In this document: positions 19,891-28,186 of the stretch, piece by piece
Layout: each line of letters opens with the position of its first letter
Numbering within the stretch: position 1 is the first letter of the stretch
Assembly: GCF_003957515.1 (NCBI RefSeq)
Contig: NZ_RQXW01000003.1
Span: 186,001 to 250,000 of the forward strand
Origin: Amphritea opalescens
GTDB taxonomy: Bacteria; Pseudomonadota; Gammaproteobacteria; Pseudomonadales; Balneatricaceae
Length of the DNA: 64,000 nt
Direction: 5' to 3'
Program-made: the position numbers and the translations under genes
Notes under the pieces: generated by a model
Databases searched by the model: none
Seen by the model: the letters and a program-made list of their open reading frames with translations, nothing else
What the model was told of the DNA's origin: nothing

Positions 19891-20588
19891 TGATCACTCT
19901 CCGTGGTGCGACGCCGAGTACCGTTTTCGATAATCATCCCCTCATCCATCGCTTTGATCGGATTGTAGCCGGGCAGTACACCTTCCAGCCGAGCAATCGG
20001 GATATTGGTTTGCGACGATGCCAGAATCTGCCGCGTGGTGCTGTCCAGTACCCGGGCGTTAATAATAATGCCATCCTGATGCTGGCTATAAGTGCCGGTC
20101 AGGACAAAATGGATGCGAAAGCGATTGCGAATACTCGAGAGATTAGCCGTCGATAGCGGATCTTTTACCGTGGTATTTAAACTCACCGCACGAAAATCGA
20201 CCAAGTTATAACCATGCTGCTGCAACTGAAATATAAAATTTTCACTGAGACGCTCACCGGTTGCTGTACCTGACGCCTTACTGCCAAGCGCCACAAACGG
20301 CAAAATAGCAATCGGCAATCGTTTAACGCGGTTCTCCTGCAGGCCAACATCCAACTGAACAGCCATCTTAGCCACCGCCTCACTCAGCGGATCTGCTCCC
20401 GAAGGCTGAGCATCGACCACACTCACCTCATATTGAGTCAACGCTTTTTGTGCCTCAAGATTGGCCGCCTCTGCTTCACGCATCTGCTCCAACGCTTGAG
20501 GGTCAACATGCTGCACAGTCACAGGAACCGGTTGATTCAGCACACACCCTGCTAACAGGATGGGACAAAGCAGTAAAGAATATCTCAT
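19887..20588 (-). CDS. flgO: Flagellar assembly lipoprotein FlgO
   Basis: Predicted outer-membrane lipoprotein (LLLCPILLAGC, lipid Cys at about residue 15) with the FlgO domain in the second half. Readable blocks are KRLPIAILPFVALGSKASGT, SENFIFQLQQHGYNLVDFRA, HFVLTGTYSQHQDGIIINAR and RVLDSTTRQILASS. In Vibrio, FlgO and FlgP are needed for a stable flagellum and motility. I chose the Met directly before the lipoprotein signal (233 residues); the longer frame runs into the divergent promoter region. It is coupled to flgP and divergent from flgT. Confidence 0.85.
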   Translation of the reverse strand: MRYSLLLCPILLAGCVLNQPVPVTVQHVDPQALEQMREAEAANLEAQKALTQYEVSVVDAQPSGADPLSEAVAKMAVQLDVGLQENRVKRLPIAILPFVALGSKASGTATGERLSENFIFQLQQHGYNLVDFRAVSLNTTVKDPLSTANLSSIRNRFRIHFVLTGTYSQHQDGIIINARVLDSTTRQILASSQTNIPIARLEGVLPGYNPIKAMDEGMIIENGTRRRTTESDQ

Positions 20589-20666
20589 CAACCTGACACT
20601 CAGAATTAAATATGGTTTTAAACTAACATAAATCAGATAGTTAAACAGTCCCTGCCGTATTGCAAC

Positions 20667-20682
20667 GGGCCAATAATTTGCA
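20667..20682 (+). promoter_or_regulatory. Candidate sigma-54 promoter for flgT
   Basis: GGGCCAATAATTTGCA has the invariant GG (20668-20669) and GC (20680-20681) separated by exactly 10 bp and keeps the TTTGCA half, but the first half departs from TGGCAC. It lies 33 bp before the first flgT ATG. Polar-flagellar ring genes are commonly sigma-54/FlrC dependent, which supports the reading. Confidence 0.5.
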
Positions 20683-20714
20683 TACCTTAGTGTATTATCG
20701 GTCAGCCACAAAGC

Positions 20715-21935
20715 ATGTTTAATCCTATGATACGTATCGCCGCCGTTTTACTGTTTAGCTTTCTTAGTCTTTCGCTTCATGCTGTCACCATGGAGGCCGA
20801 AGGTAGTGCATTAATATTCAATCAGGATATTGATTCAGCCCGCCAAGCCGCCATCAAAAACGCGACTCAGCAAGCCTCATTACAGGCAAGTGCGATTGTT
20901 AGCAGCACCCAAAGCATTAACCAAGGCGTCTTGAGCATCGATAACATGCAGGTCAGCACCCTCGGCATGCTCAGCAACATCGAAGTACTGGATGAAAAGA
21001 TACAGGGGCGAATGCTTTGGGTTAAGGTACGCGCCGATGTCGATTTTGAAAAAGGCTGCCCTGCTGGTATTTCCGGCCACGGTTACCAAAAATCCGTTGC
21101 CGTGACCGCCTTCCCTTTGCTCTATCCACAGCAAGCCAACCTTGGCGATCTCAGTAATATACAAACAGAGCTAAGCCACATTCTTAGCAACCAGATCAAC
21201 CAAAGCAGCAATCTCAAAGCCCTCAACGCGGGCATGCTTAATGTTCAAGAAAGCGCGGCCAACGCCCCTACCCGTCAACTCAGTGCGGGTGCGTTAACCA
21301 CCGTATTGGGCTACACCCGCCAGCTTGATGTGCAATATATCGTCTCCGGCGTTATCCGCGATATGACAATGTACGACTCATCCGTCACCGACCCTAATCG
21401 AAATTTCCTCGTCGATCTATACAATAAAATAGATTATCGCAGCAAACGCCACCTACGCAGCTTAGCCTTGGATTTATATATTCACGACGGCTTTTCCGGA
21501 GCGTTATTATTTAGCAAACAGTACGCTACCGCGGGACGTTGGAACCTTGAGCCCGAAGCCCGCCCCCGATTTGCTAGCGCTGAATTCTGGCGACAGGATT
21601 ATGGCCAACAAACGCGAACGCTGATCAATCAGGTCGCCAGCGATCTGAATGAAGAGTTACGCTGCATGCCGTTCTCGGCCCGCATCACCAAAAGCGAAGA
21701 CAACTTACTTTGGTTTAATGCCGGCGCGCTGGCGGGCATCAAAGTGGGCGACAAACTCACCGTATATCGTAAATCTAATTTTTTCACCGATAACATGCGC
21801 AGTCATGTTCAGCTAACCAATACCCGTAAAACGATGACCGTCACGGAAGTACAGCCCATGTTTGCCATTGGTCGTCTAGCTGAAGATGGCACCATCGATA
21901 ATATCCAACCCGACGATGTGGTTATCGCTTGGTAG
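20715..21935 (+). CDS. flgT: Flagellar basal-body H/T-ring protein FlgT
   Basis: Periplasmic protein that in Vibrio builds the H ring and supports T-ring assembly, so that PomAB stators bind. It has 406 residues with a signal peptide cleaved near LSLHAVT. The N-terminal domain opens MEAEGSALIFNQDIDSARQA. The middle domain (YQKSVAVTAFPLLYPQQA, DVQYIVSGVIRDM) resembles the FlgO fold. A C-terminal small beta domain (GALAGIKVGDKLTVYRK) completes it. A second ATG four codons in is also possible; neither start has a strong ribosome site. The three-domain layout and the flgO/flgP neighbours support the call. Confidence 0.87.
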   Translation: MFNPMIRIAAVLLFSFLSLSLHAVTMEAEGSALIFNQDIDSARQAAIKNATQQASLQASAIVSSTQSINQGVLSIDNMQVSTLGMLSNIEVLDEKIQGRMLWVKVRADVDFEKGCPAGISGHGYQKSVAVTAFPLLYPQQANLGDLSNIQTELSHILSNQINQSSNLKALNAGMLNVQESAANAPTRQLSAGALTTVLGYTRQLDVQYIVSGVIRDMTMYDSSVTDPNRNFLVDLYNKIDYRSKRHLRSLALDLYIHDGFSGALLFSKQYATAGRWNLEPEARPRFASAEFWRQDYGQQTRTLINQVASDLNEELRCMPFSARITKSEDNLLWFNAGALAGIKVGDKLTVYRKSNFFTDNMRSHVQLTNTRKTMTVTEVQPMFAIGRLAEDGTIDNIQPDDVVIAW

Positions 21936-22230
21936 ATAAGCAGAGTGCCGCTATTTTTTCATGGGATAACTTAAGTACACAAAATGACACCTTTATTCTG
22001 CATCAACGGAATCGATTAAAAACAGTAACGCCGATTATCCACAGCCCGTTCAAAAACATCATAACTAGGGTCACTGAGGGCAATTCATGCCGACCTCGCA
22101 TGAATATCTTTCTTGCGATATTGTCAGCTTAATCATCTAGCCGACACGCCATTGAAAACCCATTGCTATTTCACAACTTGTTAATCAGGTAACTTAATAG
22201 GCATAATCATCTATTTACTGAGAGATCATT
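21936..22230. other. Intergenic stretch before the diguanylate cyclase gene
   Basis: AT-rich, about 295 bp. I see no convincing terminator, promoter pair or conserved small ORF; only a GAGAGATC ribosome site next to the following ATG is clear. Confidence 0.4.
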
Positions 22231-23205
22231 ATGATCAATCAATTACAAGAAAAGTATCAGCTATCGTTATTGTTATTACTCGGCTCGGTCGCGACGCTGG
22301 GAATCCTCCCCTTTGTGGTGATACGCTATCTTGCAGGCAATACACTCGCCTCGATGCTGGATATGATGCTGATACTGGGTATCTCAGCATTAGTCGCCTA
22401 TGCTTACCGCTTCAAAAAGATCCGCATTGTCAGCGCAATAATCGCTCTATTTATAAATGCGGGCCTGCTAGTCGTTGTTATCGCCAACGGGGTCGATAGT
22501 TTTTTTTGGATTTATCCCGTCTTTGCCAGTACCTTTATTCTCGTCAAACCCATCGAAGCCCTAAGCATTAACATCATTGCCAGCATTGTGTTGATGGCAT
22601 TTTCTGATGTCTTCAACTCCATCTCACTGATCTCCTATATAGTCACCATCGTCATGCTATCCATGAGCACCTTTGTTTATGCCAGCCACAGCGAGAAGCA
22701 GTTTCGCTTATTGGAAGCCCTCAATACTATCGATCCTTTAACGGGCGCCCTTAATCGGCGAGCACTGAACTCAGATATCAAGATAGCCTTAGCCAGTGCT
22801 GAACATAACGGTACAGAGCAGTTCTTAGCCATCCTCGATTTAGATTATTTTAAGGCCGTCAACGATACATATGGTCATGCGGTTGGTGATCAGGTATTAC
22901 AAGATTTCGTCACCATTACGACGACTAACATTCGAAAATATGACCGGCTTTATCGGCTCGGCGGAGAAGAGTTTGTACTCTTAGTCTCCACAGCCAAAGA
23001 GCAACAACAAGCCTTTATTGACAACCTGAGAACAACCATCAAAAAAGAGTTAAAAACACCGGATGGCAAAGAGGTCACGGTCTCCTTAGGTGTAGCATCT
23101 TGGGCATCAGGAACGACCGTCGATACTTGGCTTAAACGCGCAGATGACGCACTTTATCTCGCCAAATCAGAAGGTCGTGATCGTGTCACCTACTGCGATA
23201 AATAA
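22231..23205 (+). CDS. Membrane-bound diguanylate cyclase (GGDEF)
   Basis: A 324-residue protein with about five or six hydrophobic segments in the first 155 residues and a C-terminal GGDEF domain. The domain opens NTIDPLTGALNRRALNSD and carries the substrate and metal block ILDLDYFKAVNDTYGHAVGD. The active-site motif is GGEEF, and RKYD five residues before it is an intact inhibitory I-site. It is therefore predicted to make c-di-GMP and be feedback-controlled. The membrane part is not a named sensor family that I recognise. It stands alone between flgT and rnk; a link to motility is possible but only positional. Confidence 0.9.
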   Translation: MINQLQEKYQLSLLLLLGSVATLGILPFVVIRYLAGNTLASMLDMMLILGISALVAYAYRFKKIRIVSAIIALFINAGLLVVVIANGVDSFFWIYPVFASTFILVKPIEALSINIIASIVLMAFSDVFNSISLISYIVTIVMLSMSTFVYASHSEKQFRLLEALNTIDPLTGALNRRALNSDIKIALASAEHNGTEQFLAILDLDYFKAVNDTYGHAVGDQVLQDFVTITTTNIRKYDRLYRLGGEEFVLLVSTAKEQQQAFIDNLRTTIKKELKTPDGKEVTVSLGVASWASGTTVDTWLKRADDALYLAKSEGRDRVTYCDK

Positions 23206-23227
23206 CGCATATTGTTATCCACAATCG

Positions 23228-23641
23228 CTATCGATGAAACTCACCCGCCCTCTCTGGCTGATAAGTCACCTCTCTCAGTTTAACTTTCAGAGAACCTCCA
23301 CCGGGTTTTGGCCATTCAATCTCATCTCCCTGAGACAGACCCAGCAAAGCACTCCCGACAGGGGCTAAGATTGATATCGTCGTGCCCGTTGTATCGACAT
23401 TTTTGGGGTAAACCAGTGTGAGCTCGAACTCCTCTTGGGTCGATTCGATAATAAACTTCACAGTTGAGTTCATCGTCACGATGGTCGGCGGCATTAATTC
23501 AGGCTCCACCACATTCGCTCTAGCTAGCTCAGCTTCAAGTTCAGTAGCTCCTGCAAAACTGCCTTTCGGCAAAGATTCAATAAGATCATACAATCTATCT
23601 GCATCTAATGAGGAGATAGTAATTTCCGGCCTTGTAGTCAT
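23228..23641 (-). CDS. rnk: Rnk, GreA-like regulator of nucleoside diphosphate kinase
   Basis: A 137-residue protein: a short N-terminal helical domain (SLDADRLYDLIESL, ELEAELARANVV) and a GreA/FKBP-like C-terminal domain. The blocks MPPTIVTMNSTVKFI, LVYPKNVDTTGTTISILAPV and GSALLGLSQGDEIEWP match E. coli Rnk closely as I recall it. Rnk binds RNA polymerase in the secondary channel region and affects nucleotide pools and alginate in Pseudomonas. It is a single gene, convergent with the diguanylate cyclase. Confidence 0.93.
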   Translation of the reverse strand: MTTRPEITISSLDADRLYDLIESLPKGSFAGATELEAELARANVVEPELMPPTIVTMNSTVKFIIESTQEEFELTLVYPKNVDTTGTTISILAPVGSALLGLSQGDEIEWPKPGGGSLKVKLREVTYQPERAGEFHR

Positions 23642-23678
23642 CTCTTTCTCAATATATTAACAATAACGTTTCACTATA

Positions 23679-23718
23679 AACCCCTGCCCCCTCTCACTAA
23701 GTAGAGCGGGCAAGGGTT
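23679..23718. repeat. Long stem-loop upstream of rnk
   Basis: Two 16-nt arms, 23679-23694 and 23703-23718, pair at 14 of 16 positions around an 8-nt loop. On the minus strand it lies 38 nt before the rnk ATG, possibly inside the rnk leader. It has no T-run on either side, so it is not a classic terminator. Confidence 0.55.
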
Positions 23719-23970
23719 GTTTCAAAATAAATCAAAATATTAGCTTTAGTAAGATAGCGTTCTAACTGATTGCGATAGTGAGGGATTTTTTAGTTGATCG
23801 ATAACCACTTCAACAAACCTATGCTTCAACCGAAAAAGTACGCCTCAATACTTCAGTTTATTTAAACAGCATCAACGCTAAAAACGAACGCTGATTGATA
23901 CTCTGATATTAGCCTGTTCCAAACTTTATACAAGCCTCAAATCTCTTCATGAAACAGCGCCCTATTAACC

Positions 23971-23998
23971 AAAAAAACCACCCGATGGCGGTTTTTTT
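23971..23998. terminator. Bidirectional terminator for the OmpA-family gene
   Basis: AAAAAAACC (23971-23979) pairs with GGTTTTTTT (23990-23998), with an extra CC/GG pair inside. It gives a T-run on either strand and lies 90 bp after the OmpA-family stop. Confidence 0.7.
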
Positions 23999-24086
23999 AT
24001 CTCGAGGTTTAGCTAATGAGTTAATGTCTCATCCAAGCGTAAAATCAGCGATATTTTCATACTTAACAAACAACGTAACATTGCTT

Positions 24087-24737
24087 TTACTGGCTACCGC
24101 GGATGCTCACTTCCACTCGGCGATTTATGGCTCGCCCACCAACGGTATCATTACCGGCGATAGGATAACGCTCACCATAACCCCGCGACTGCAGCCGTAA
24201 AGGCGGCACACCACCATTAGATAAATACTGAGCAACACTCGCTGCGCGCCGCTCAGACAGGGTCTGATTGGTTTCAAAAGAGCCCGTGCTATCGGTAAAG
24301 CCATCCACACTCACCACGGTTTTATCAAACTTGAGTAACACCTTGATAACCGAGTTCAATGTCGGATAGAAGCCTTGATCGATCGTATAAGCGCCAGTAG
24401 CGAAGGTCACGTTTCCAGGCATAACCAGCCGAATCGAATCACCTACCCGCTCGACGCGAACCCCAGTGCCTTCCAATTCCTGACGCAGTAGCATCTCTTG
24501 CTGATCCATGTAGTAACCGATACCACCACCCACAGCACCGCCTAACAAGGCACCCGCGATTGTCCCTTCGGTCCTCTTACCATCACCTGCTACCACATTA
24601 CCTAACACGGCTCCGGCAACAGCTCCCATACCAGCACCCGTTGTGGCATTACTCGTCTTAGATTGCTGGGTGTAAGGATCCAGCGTCTGACATCCTGCAA
24701 GTGCGATAACACCCGCCAACATTATAACTTTCTTCAT
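24087..24737 (-). CDS. OmpA-family lipoprotein with glycine-zipper (YiaD-like)
   Basis: A 216-residue protein. The lipoprotein signal (VIALAGC, lipid Cys about residue 16) is followed by a glycine-zipper region (GAGMGAVAGAVLGNV, AGALLGGAVGGGIGYYM) at residues 35-90. An OmpA-type peptidoglycan-binding domain ends the protein: DGFTDSTGSFETNQTLSERR and the late INRRVEVSI. It is expected to be anchored in the outer membrane and to hold peptidoglycan. The start was chosen for its AAGGG ribosome site six bases upstream. It resembles E. coli YiaD in layout. It is transcribed alone. Confidence 0.88.
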   Translation of the reverse strand: MKKVIMLAGVIALAGCQTLDPYTQQSKTSNATTGAGMGAVAGAVLGNVVAGDGKRTEGTIAGALLGGAVGGGIGYYMDQQEMLLRQELEGTGVRVERVGDSIRLVMPGNVTFATGAYTIDQGFYPTLNSVIKVLLKFDKTVVSVDGFTDSTGSFETNQTLSERRAASVAQYLSNGGVPPLRLQSRGYGERYPIAGNDTVGGRAINRRVEVSIRGSQ

Positions 24738-25075
24738 TATCATCCCTTGGGTATCCATAAAACAGATCAGCCGGTTTCAGATATGCCTGAGTACTGATAA
24801 GATTCATCACCATAACAACCGTTAAAACAGCCTTCTGATGCAAAACGTGCTCAGTCCGTTTTTTTAGTCGATATTAGTCGCTATATTGCCAACTAAGTTC
24901 CGCTTTAGCCAATATCGTGACTTAATTATCGTTTTTTAACCTGAATATCACCAGAGTGATACATTTTTACCCATATAGATCTGGTTTCAGGTTACAACAA
25001 CTTATAGAATCGGTGTAACGCACTAAGCTAGACCCCTGTATCGCGGTCGTATCACCTAGCTCCGAGGATTATCAC
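24738..25075. other. Divergent promoter region between the OmpA-family gene and fabY
   Basis: About 338 bp, AT-rich, upstream of both flanking genes. It must hold two promoters, but I cannot point to a convincing -35/-10 pair. CGAGGA at 25063-25068 is a good ribosome site for the TTG start of fabY. Confidence 0.4.
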
Positions 25076-26983
25076 TTGTCTCAACTACCAGTCATTGTGG
25101 GGTTCGGCGGCATCAGCCCAGCCGGACGAAGTTCCTTTCACCATGGCTATCGCCGCCTGTTGCTCGACAAGCTAAACGATACAGACCGCAACGAGACGCT
25201 ACTCGATTTGGCAACGCTAATGGGGTTAGCCAGCTACCAAGACAACCAATATCTCGATCAACAGGGCAACCCAGCATCGATTAACGACCTGTTAGATAGC
25301 ATTAGGCCTCAGGTTTGTAACAGCACACTTATTCGTCGTATCGAAAAAGAGTGCTTCGATGTTCACAAAGTGACCTTCAACAAACCCGCAACATTGAACA
25401 CCGATGGCGCCATCAGCTTTACCCTACGCGCCCGTCAGATGCCGAAAAACATCCCCGCTAATTGGCAGGTTAAAGCCCTTTCGGCCAGTCAAATGGAGGT
25501 TACCGTTCAGGGAGATCTCGAGGTTATCTTCCCTGACGTGAAAGAAGCGCTTGTGCAGTCAGCCGGACAGCTGCCCAACGGTTTCCAACCGGGCAAACTG
25601 TATCAGTCACGAAATCACCCACGTAATATTCAGATGACCATTTTCGGCGCTTCCGATGCCCTACAATCGGTCGGTATTCCATGGGATAAAATTGCCGCCA
25701 GCGTACGCCCCGATCAAATCGGCGTATATGCCAGCAACTCAATCGGCCAACTGGATGATCTCGGTTTTGGCGGTTTGACCAAATATCCATCCATCGGCAA
25801 ACGAACCACCTCTAAGCAGATGCCTCTCGGCTACGCGCAGATGCCCGCTGACTTTATTAATGCTTACATCCTTGGCAGTGTCGGCGTCACCGGCGGTGCA
25901 CTGGGTGCCTGTGCCACCTTCCTCTACAACTTACGTAACGCTGTTAATGATATTCGTGCCGGCCGCCGCAAAGTGGTCTTAGTTGGCGGTAGCGATGCCC
26001 CGGTCATTCAAGAAGTAATTGAAGGTTTTCGTTCGATGGGCGCCCTAGCAGAAGATAAAGACCTGCTCGCCCTCGATAATCTCAGCGAACTCAGTGCCGA
26101 TGATTACCGCAAAGCCTGTCGCCCCTTTGGTAACAACTGCGGTTTTACCATCGCCGAATCATCACAATTTACCCTGCTAATGAGTGATGACTTAGCACTG
26201 GAGCTCGGTGCAGATATCTACGGCGCGGTACCCGAAGTGTTCGCTAACGCCGATGGCCATAAAAAATCGATCTCTGCCCCCGGTATTGGCAACTATATTA
26301 CCTTAGGCAAATCCGCCGCATTAATAAGCCGCATGCTTGGCGAGGAATCACTACAGCAGCGTAGTTTTGTGCAAGCCCACGGCACCAGCACACCGCAAAA
26401 CAGGGTAACGGAATCCCACGTTATTAATGAAACAGCCAAAGCCTTTGGCGTGACTAACTGGACCGTTGCCGCACTCAAATGCTACATCGGCCACTCTCAG
26501 GGTACAGCGGGGGGCGATCAACTAAATCTATCACTCGGCAGTTGGAAATACGGTTATATCCCAGGCATCGTTACGACTCCTGAATTTGCCACCGACATCC
26601 ACGCCAGCAACTTGCACCTCAGCAATCAGCATATAGAGGTGGGGCCACAGGGGATGGACTCGGTGATTCTAAACTCCAAAGGGTTCGGCGGTAATAATGC
26701 TAGCGCCGTGGTATTAGCGCCTCACATCACGCAACAGATGCTGCTAAAACGTCACGGCCAAGACGCTTTCAACCGCTACCAGGATAAACTCCAAGTAACC
26801 CGTGAAGCAGCATCACAATATGATCAGGATAGTATTAAGGGCCTAACTCGGCCGATCTATCGCTATGATAATAATGTACTGACCGGCGCAGACCTTGAGA
26901 TCAATAGTAACGAAATCAAACTGCCAGGTTATGCCCAAACCGTTAGTTTAGATATCGATAACCCATTTGAAGATATGAACTAA
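25076..26983 (+). CDS. fabY: Beta-ketoacyl-ACP synthase FabY
   Basis: A 635-residue ketosynthase, far longer than FabB/FabF. It matches the layout of P. aeruginosa FabY (PA5174), which starts fatty acid synthesis by condensing acetyl-CoA with malonyl-ACP. The opening QLPVIVGFGGISPAGRSSFH and the length fit that family. The catalytic set is Cys279 in GALGACATFL, His in QAHGTSTPQNRV and His in CYIGHSQGTAGGD. It begins with TTG, supported by CGAGGA seven bases before. It stands alone, with a possible terminator after it. If this is the FabY type, the organism may not depend on FabH. Confidence 0.88.
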   Translation: MSQLPVIVGFGGISPAGRSSFHHGYRRLLLDKLNDTDRNETLLDLATLMGLASYQDNQYLDQQGNPASINDLLDSIRPQVCNSTLIRRIEKECFDVHKVTFNKPATLNTDGAISFTLRARQMPKNIPANWQVKALSASQMEVTVQGDLEVIFPDVKEALVQSAGQLPNGFQPGKLYQSRNHPRNIQMTIFGASDALQSVGIPWDKIAASVRPDQIGVYASNSIGQLDDLGFGGLTKYPSIGKRTTSKQMPLGYAQMPADFINAYILGSVGVTGGALGACATFLYNLRNAVNDIRAGRRKVVLVGGSDAPVIQEVIEGFRSMGALAEDKDLLALDNLSELSADDYRKACRPFGNNCGFTIAESSQFTLLMSDDLALELGADIYGAVPEVFANADGHKKSISAPGIGNYITLGKSAALISRMLGEESLQQRSFVQAHGTSTPQNRVTESHVINETAKAFGVTNWTVAALKCYIGHSQGTAGGDQLNLSLGSWKYGYIPGIVTTPEFATDIHASNLHLSNQHIEVGPQGMDSVILNSKGFGGNNASAVVLAPHITQQMLLKRHGQDAFNRYQDKLQVTREAASQYDQDSIKGLTRPIYRYDNNVLTGADLEINSNEIKLPGYAQTVSLDIDNPFEDMN

Positions 26984-27315
26984 ACTGAGCACGCCAAAAA
27001 CACGGATGTTTAAGCGGCGACTCTAAGACTCACAATTAAATATTCAGGGTTATTCGCCCATGCGTTCCCTGACCAACGCGGATGTACGGCCACCGAAAAA
27101 CGGCTAACATCCGCTTTTAGGTTTTACAGCTAAAAAGAACCAACAGAGACAATTAAAGAACTTTTAGACTAAGCATCATTATCAGTGACACGCGGACTCC
27201 ATTGAGATGATCGACACTAGTAAAAAAGGTTGAAGCCAACTGGTTTAACCACGTATATACCGACACCTTTTGACACATCTTTTTAGCACACCTTAGAAGA
27301 CATCAACGATAGCTT
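26984..27315. other. Intergenic region between fabY and tatD
   Basis: About 332 bp between convergent genes. Apart from the hairpin at 27078-27125 I see no tRNA-like fold, promoter or small gene. Confidence 0.45.
27078..27125 (+). terminator. Possible terminator after fabY
   Basis: GCGGATGT (27078-27085) pairs with ACATCCGC (27107-27114), with an inner GCC/GGC pair, followed by TTTTAGGTTTT. It lies about 95 bp after fabY. Confidence 0.5.
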
Positions 27316-28083
27316 TTATAACGACAAAATCTTCGTTGACTGAGCCGATGTCACCTCAATAATCGTTTGTAACGGTTGCTGCCGAATGTGTGCAACCGTT
27401 TCAGCCACCATCGCCACCCGCTCTGGATAATTCGCCTGCCCCTGATACCCAAACAGCGGCATATCGGGACTATCGGTCTCCAATACAAAGCTGTCCAGCG
27501 GCAACTGCGCCACCAGCCTTCGCAGTTTTGTCGCACGCTCATAAGTTACCGCGCCACCAATACCCAGCTTAAAGCCCAATTTAAGATACTCAGACGCTTG
27601 CTGCTCACTACCAGAAAACCCATGCACTAAGCCGGCCCGCGCAAGCTTTAGCTGTCGCAGTTGCTTTAATACCTGATCATGAGCTTTACGCACATGAAGT
27701 AGCACCGGCTTATCAAACTGTTTCGCCAGTACTAACTGAGGCCGAAATACCGCTAATTGCGCCTCTAAATCGGCATTAGGAATAAAGAGATCTAGGCCTA
27801 TTTCACCTACTGCAATCACCTCTAGATGCTGACTTAATCTCTCTTCGAGGGTATTCAGATCATCCGTATGATCACCTTGCAGAAAACAGGGGTGCAATCC
27901 TAATGCGGGATAAAGGCCGGAATAGTTAGCACAGAGGTTAAGCACTCCCTCCCAGTTATCCACCGCAACACCCGGCACGACAAAACGATCGACACCCGCC
28001 TTATGCGCGCGCGCCAGCACTGCGGTAATATCCGCAGATAGTTCAGGAAAATCGAGATGGCAGTGAGAGTCGATAAGGGTCAT
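27316..28083 (-). CDS. TatD-family metal-dependent hydrolase
   Basis: A 255-residue TIM-barrel hydrolase. The N-terminal LIDSHCHLDFPEL is the HxH metal motif; later ligands are in AVGEIGLDL, LLHVRKAHD, GLVHGFSGS and LETDSPDMP. TatD-type enzymes are 3'-5' DNA/RNA exonucleases or D-aminoacyl hydrolases; which of TatD, YcfH or YjjV this corresponds to is not decidable by eye. The next gene upstream on the same strand is prfC. In E. coli yjjV lies close to prfC, which favours the YjjV branch. Confidence 0.85.
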   Translation of the reverse strand: MTLIDSHCHLDFPELSADITAVLARAHKAGVDRFVVPGVAVDNWEGVLNLCANYSGLYPALGLHPCFLQGDHTDDLNTLEERLSQHLEVIAVGEIGLDLFIPNADLEAQLAVFRPQLVLAKQFDKPVLLHVRKAHDQVLKQLRQLKLARAGLVHGFSGSEQQASEYLKLGFKLGIGGAVTYERATKLRRLVAQLPLDSFVLETDSPDMPLFGYQGQANYPERVAMVAETVAHIRQQPLQTIIEVTSAQSTKILSL

Positions 28084-28148
28084 AACAGAAAGTATACGGC
28101 AGATAGTGACGATAACGTACTGTCAGCGACACTAACCGCAAATATAGA

Positions 28149-28175
28149 AACGCGCCCGAAAGGCGCGTTTTTTTA
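28149..28175. terminator. Hairpin between prfC and tatD
   Basis: Stem AACGCGCC (28149-28156) / GGCGCGTT (28162-28169) with loop CGAAA. There is a strong T-run on the plus strand and a weaker TTTCTATATTT tail on the minus strand, where it would end prfC transcripts. Confidence 0.6.
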
Positions 28176-28186
28176 GTGCTTCTTTT

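Larger units (their letters stand above)
23642..24086. other. Intergenic region between rnk and the OmpA-family gene
   Basis: About 445 bp holding the rnk-side stem-loop and the terminator listed separately; otherwise AT-rich sequence. A plus-strand open frame at 23949-24200 runs through the terminator and antisense into the OmpA-family gene, and I do not regard it as a gene. Confidence 0.5.

Noticed and set aside
23949-24200. 83-codon plus-strand ORF
   Set aside because: It runs through a terminator hairpin and antisense into the OmpA-family gene, and has no recognisable family.
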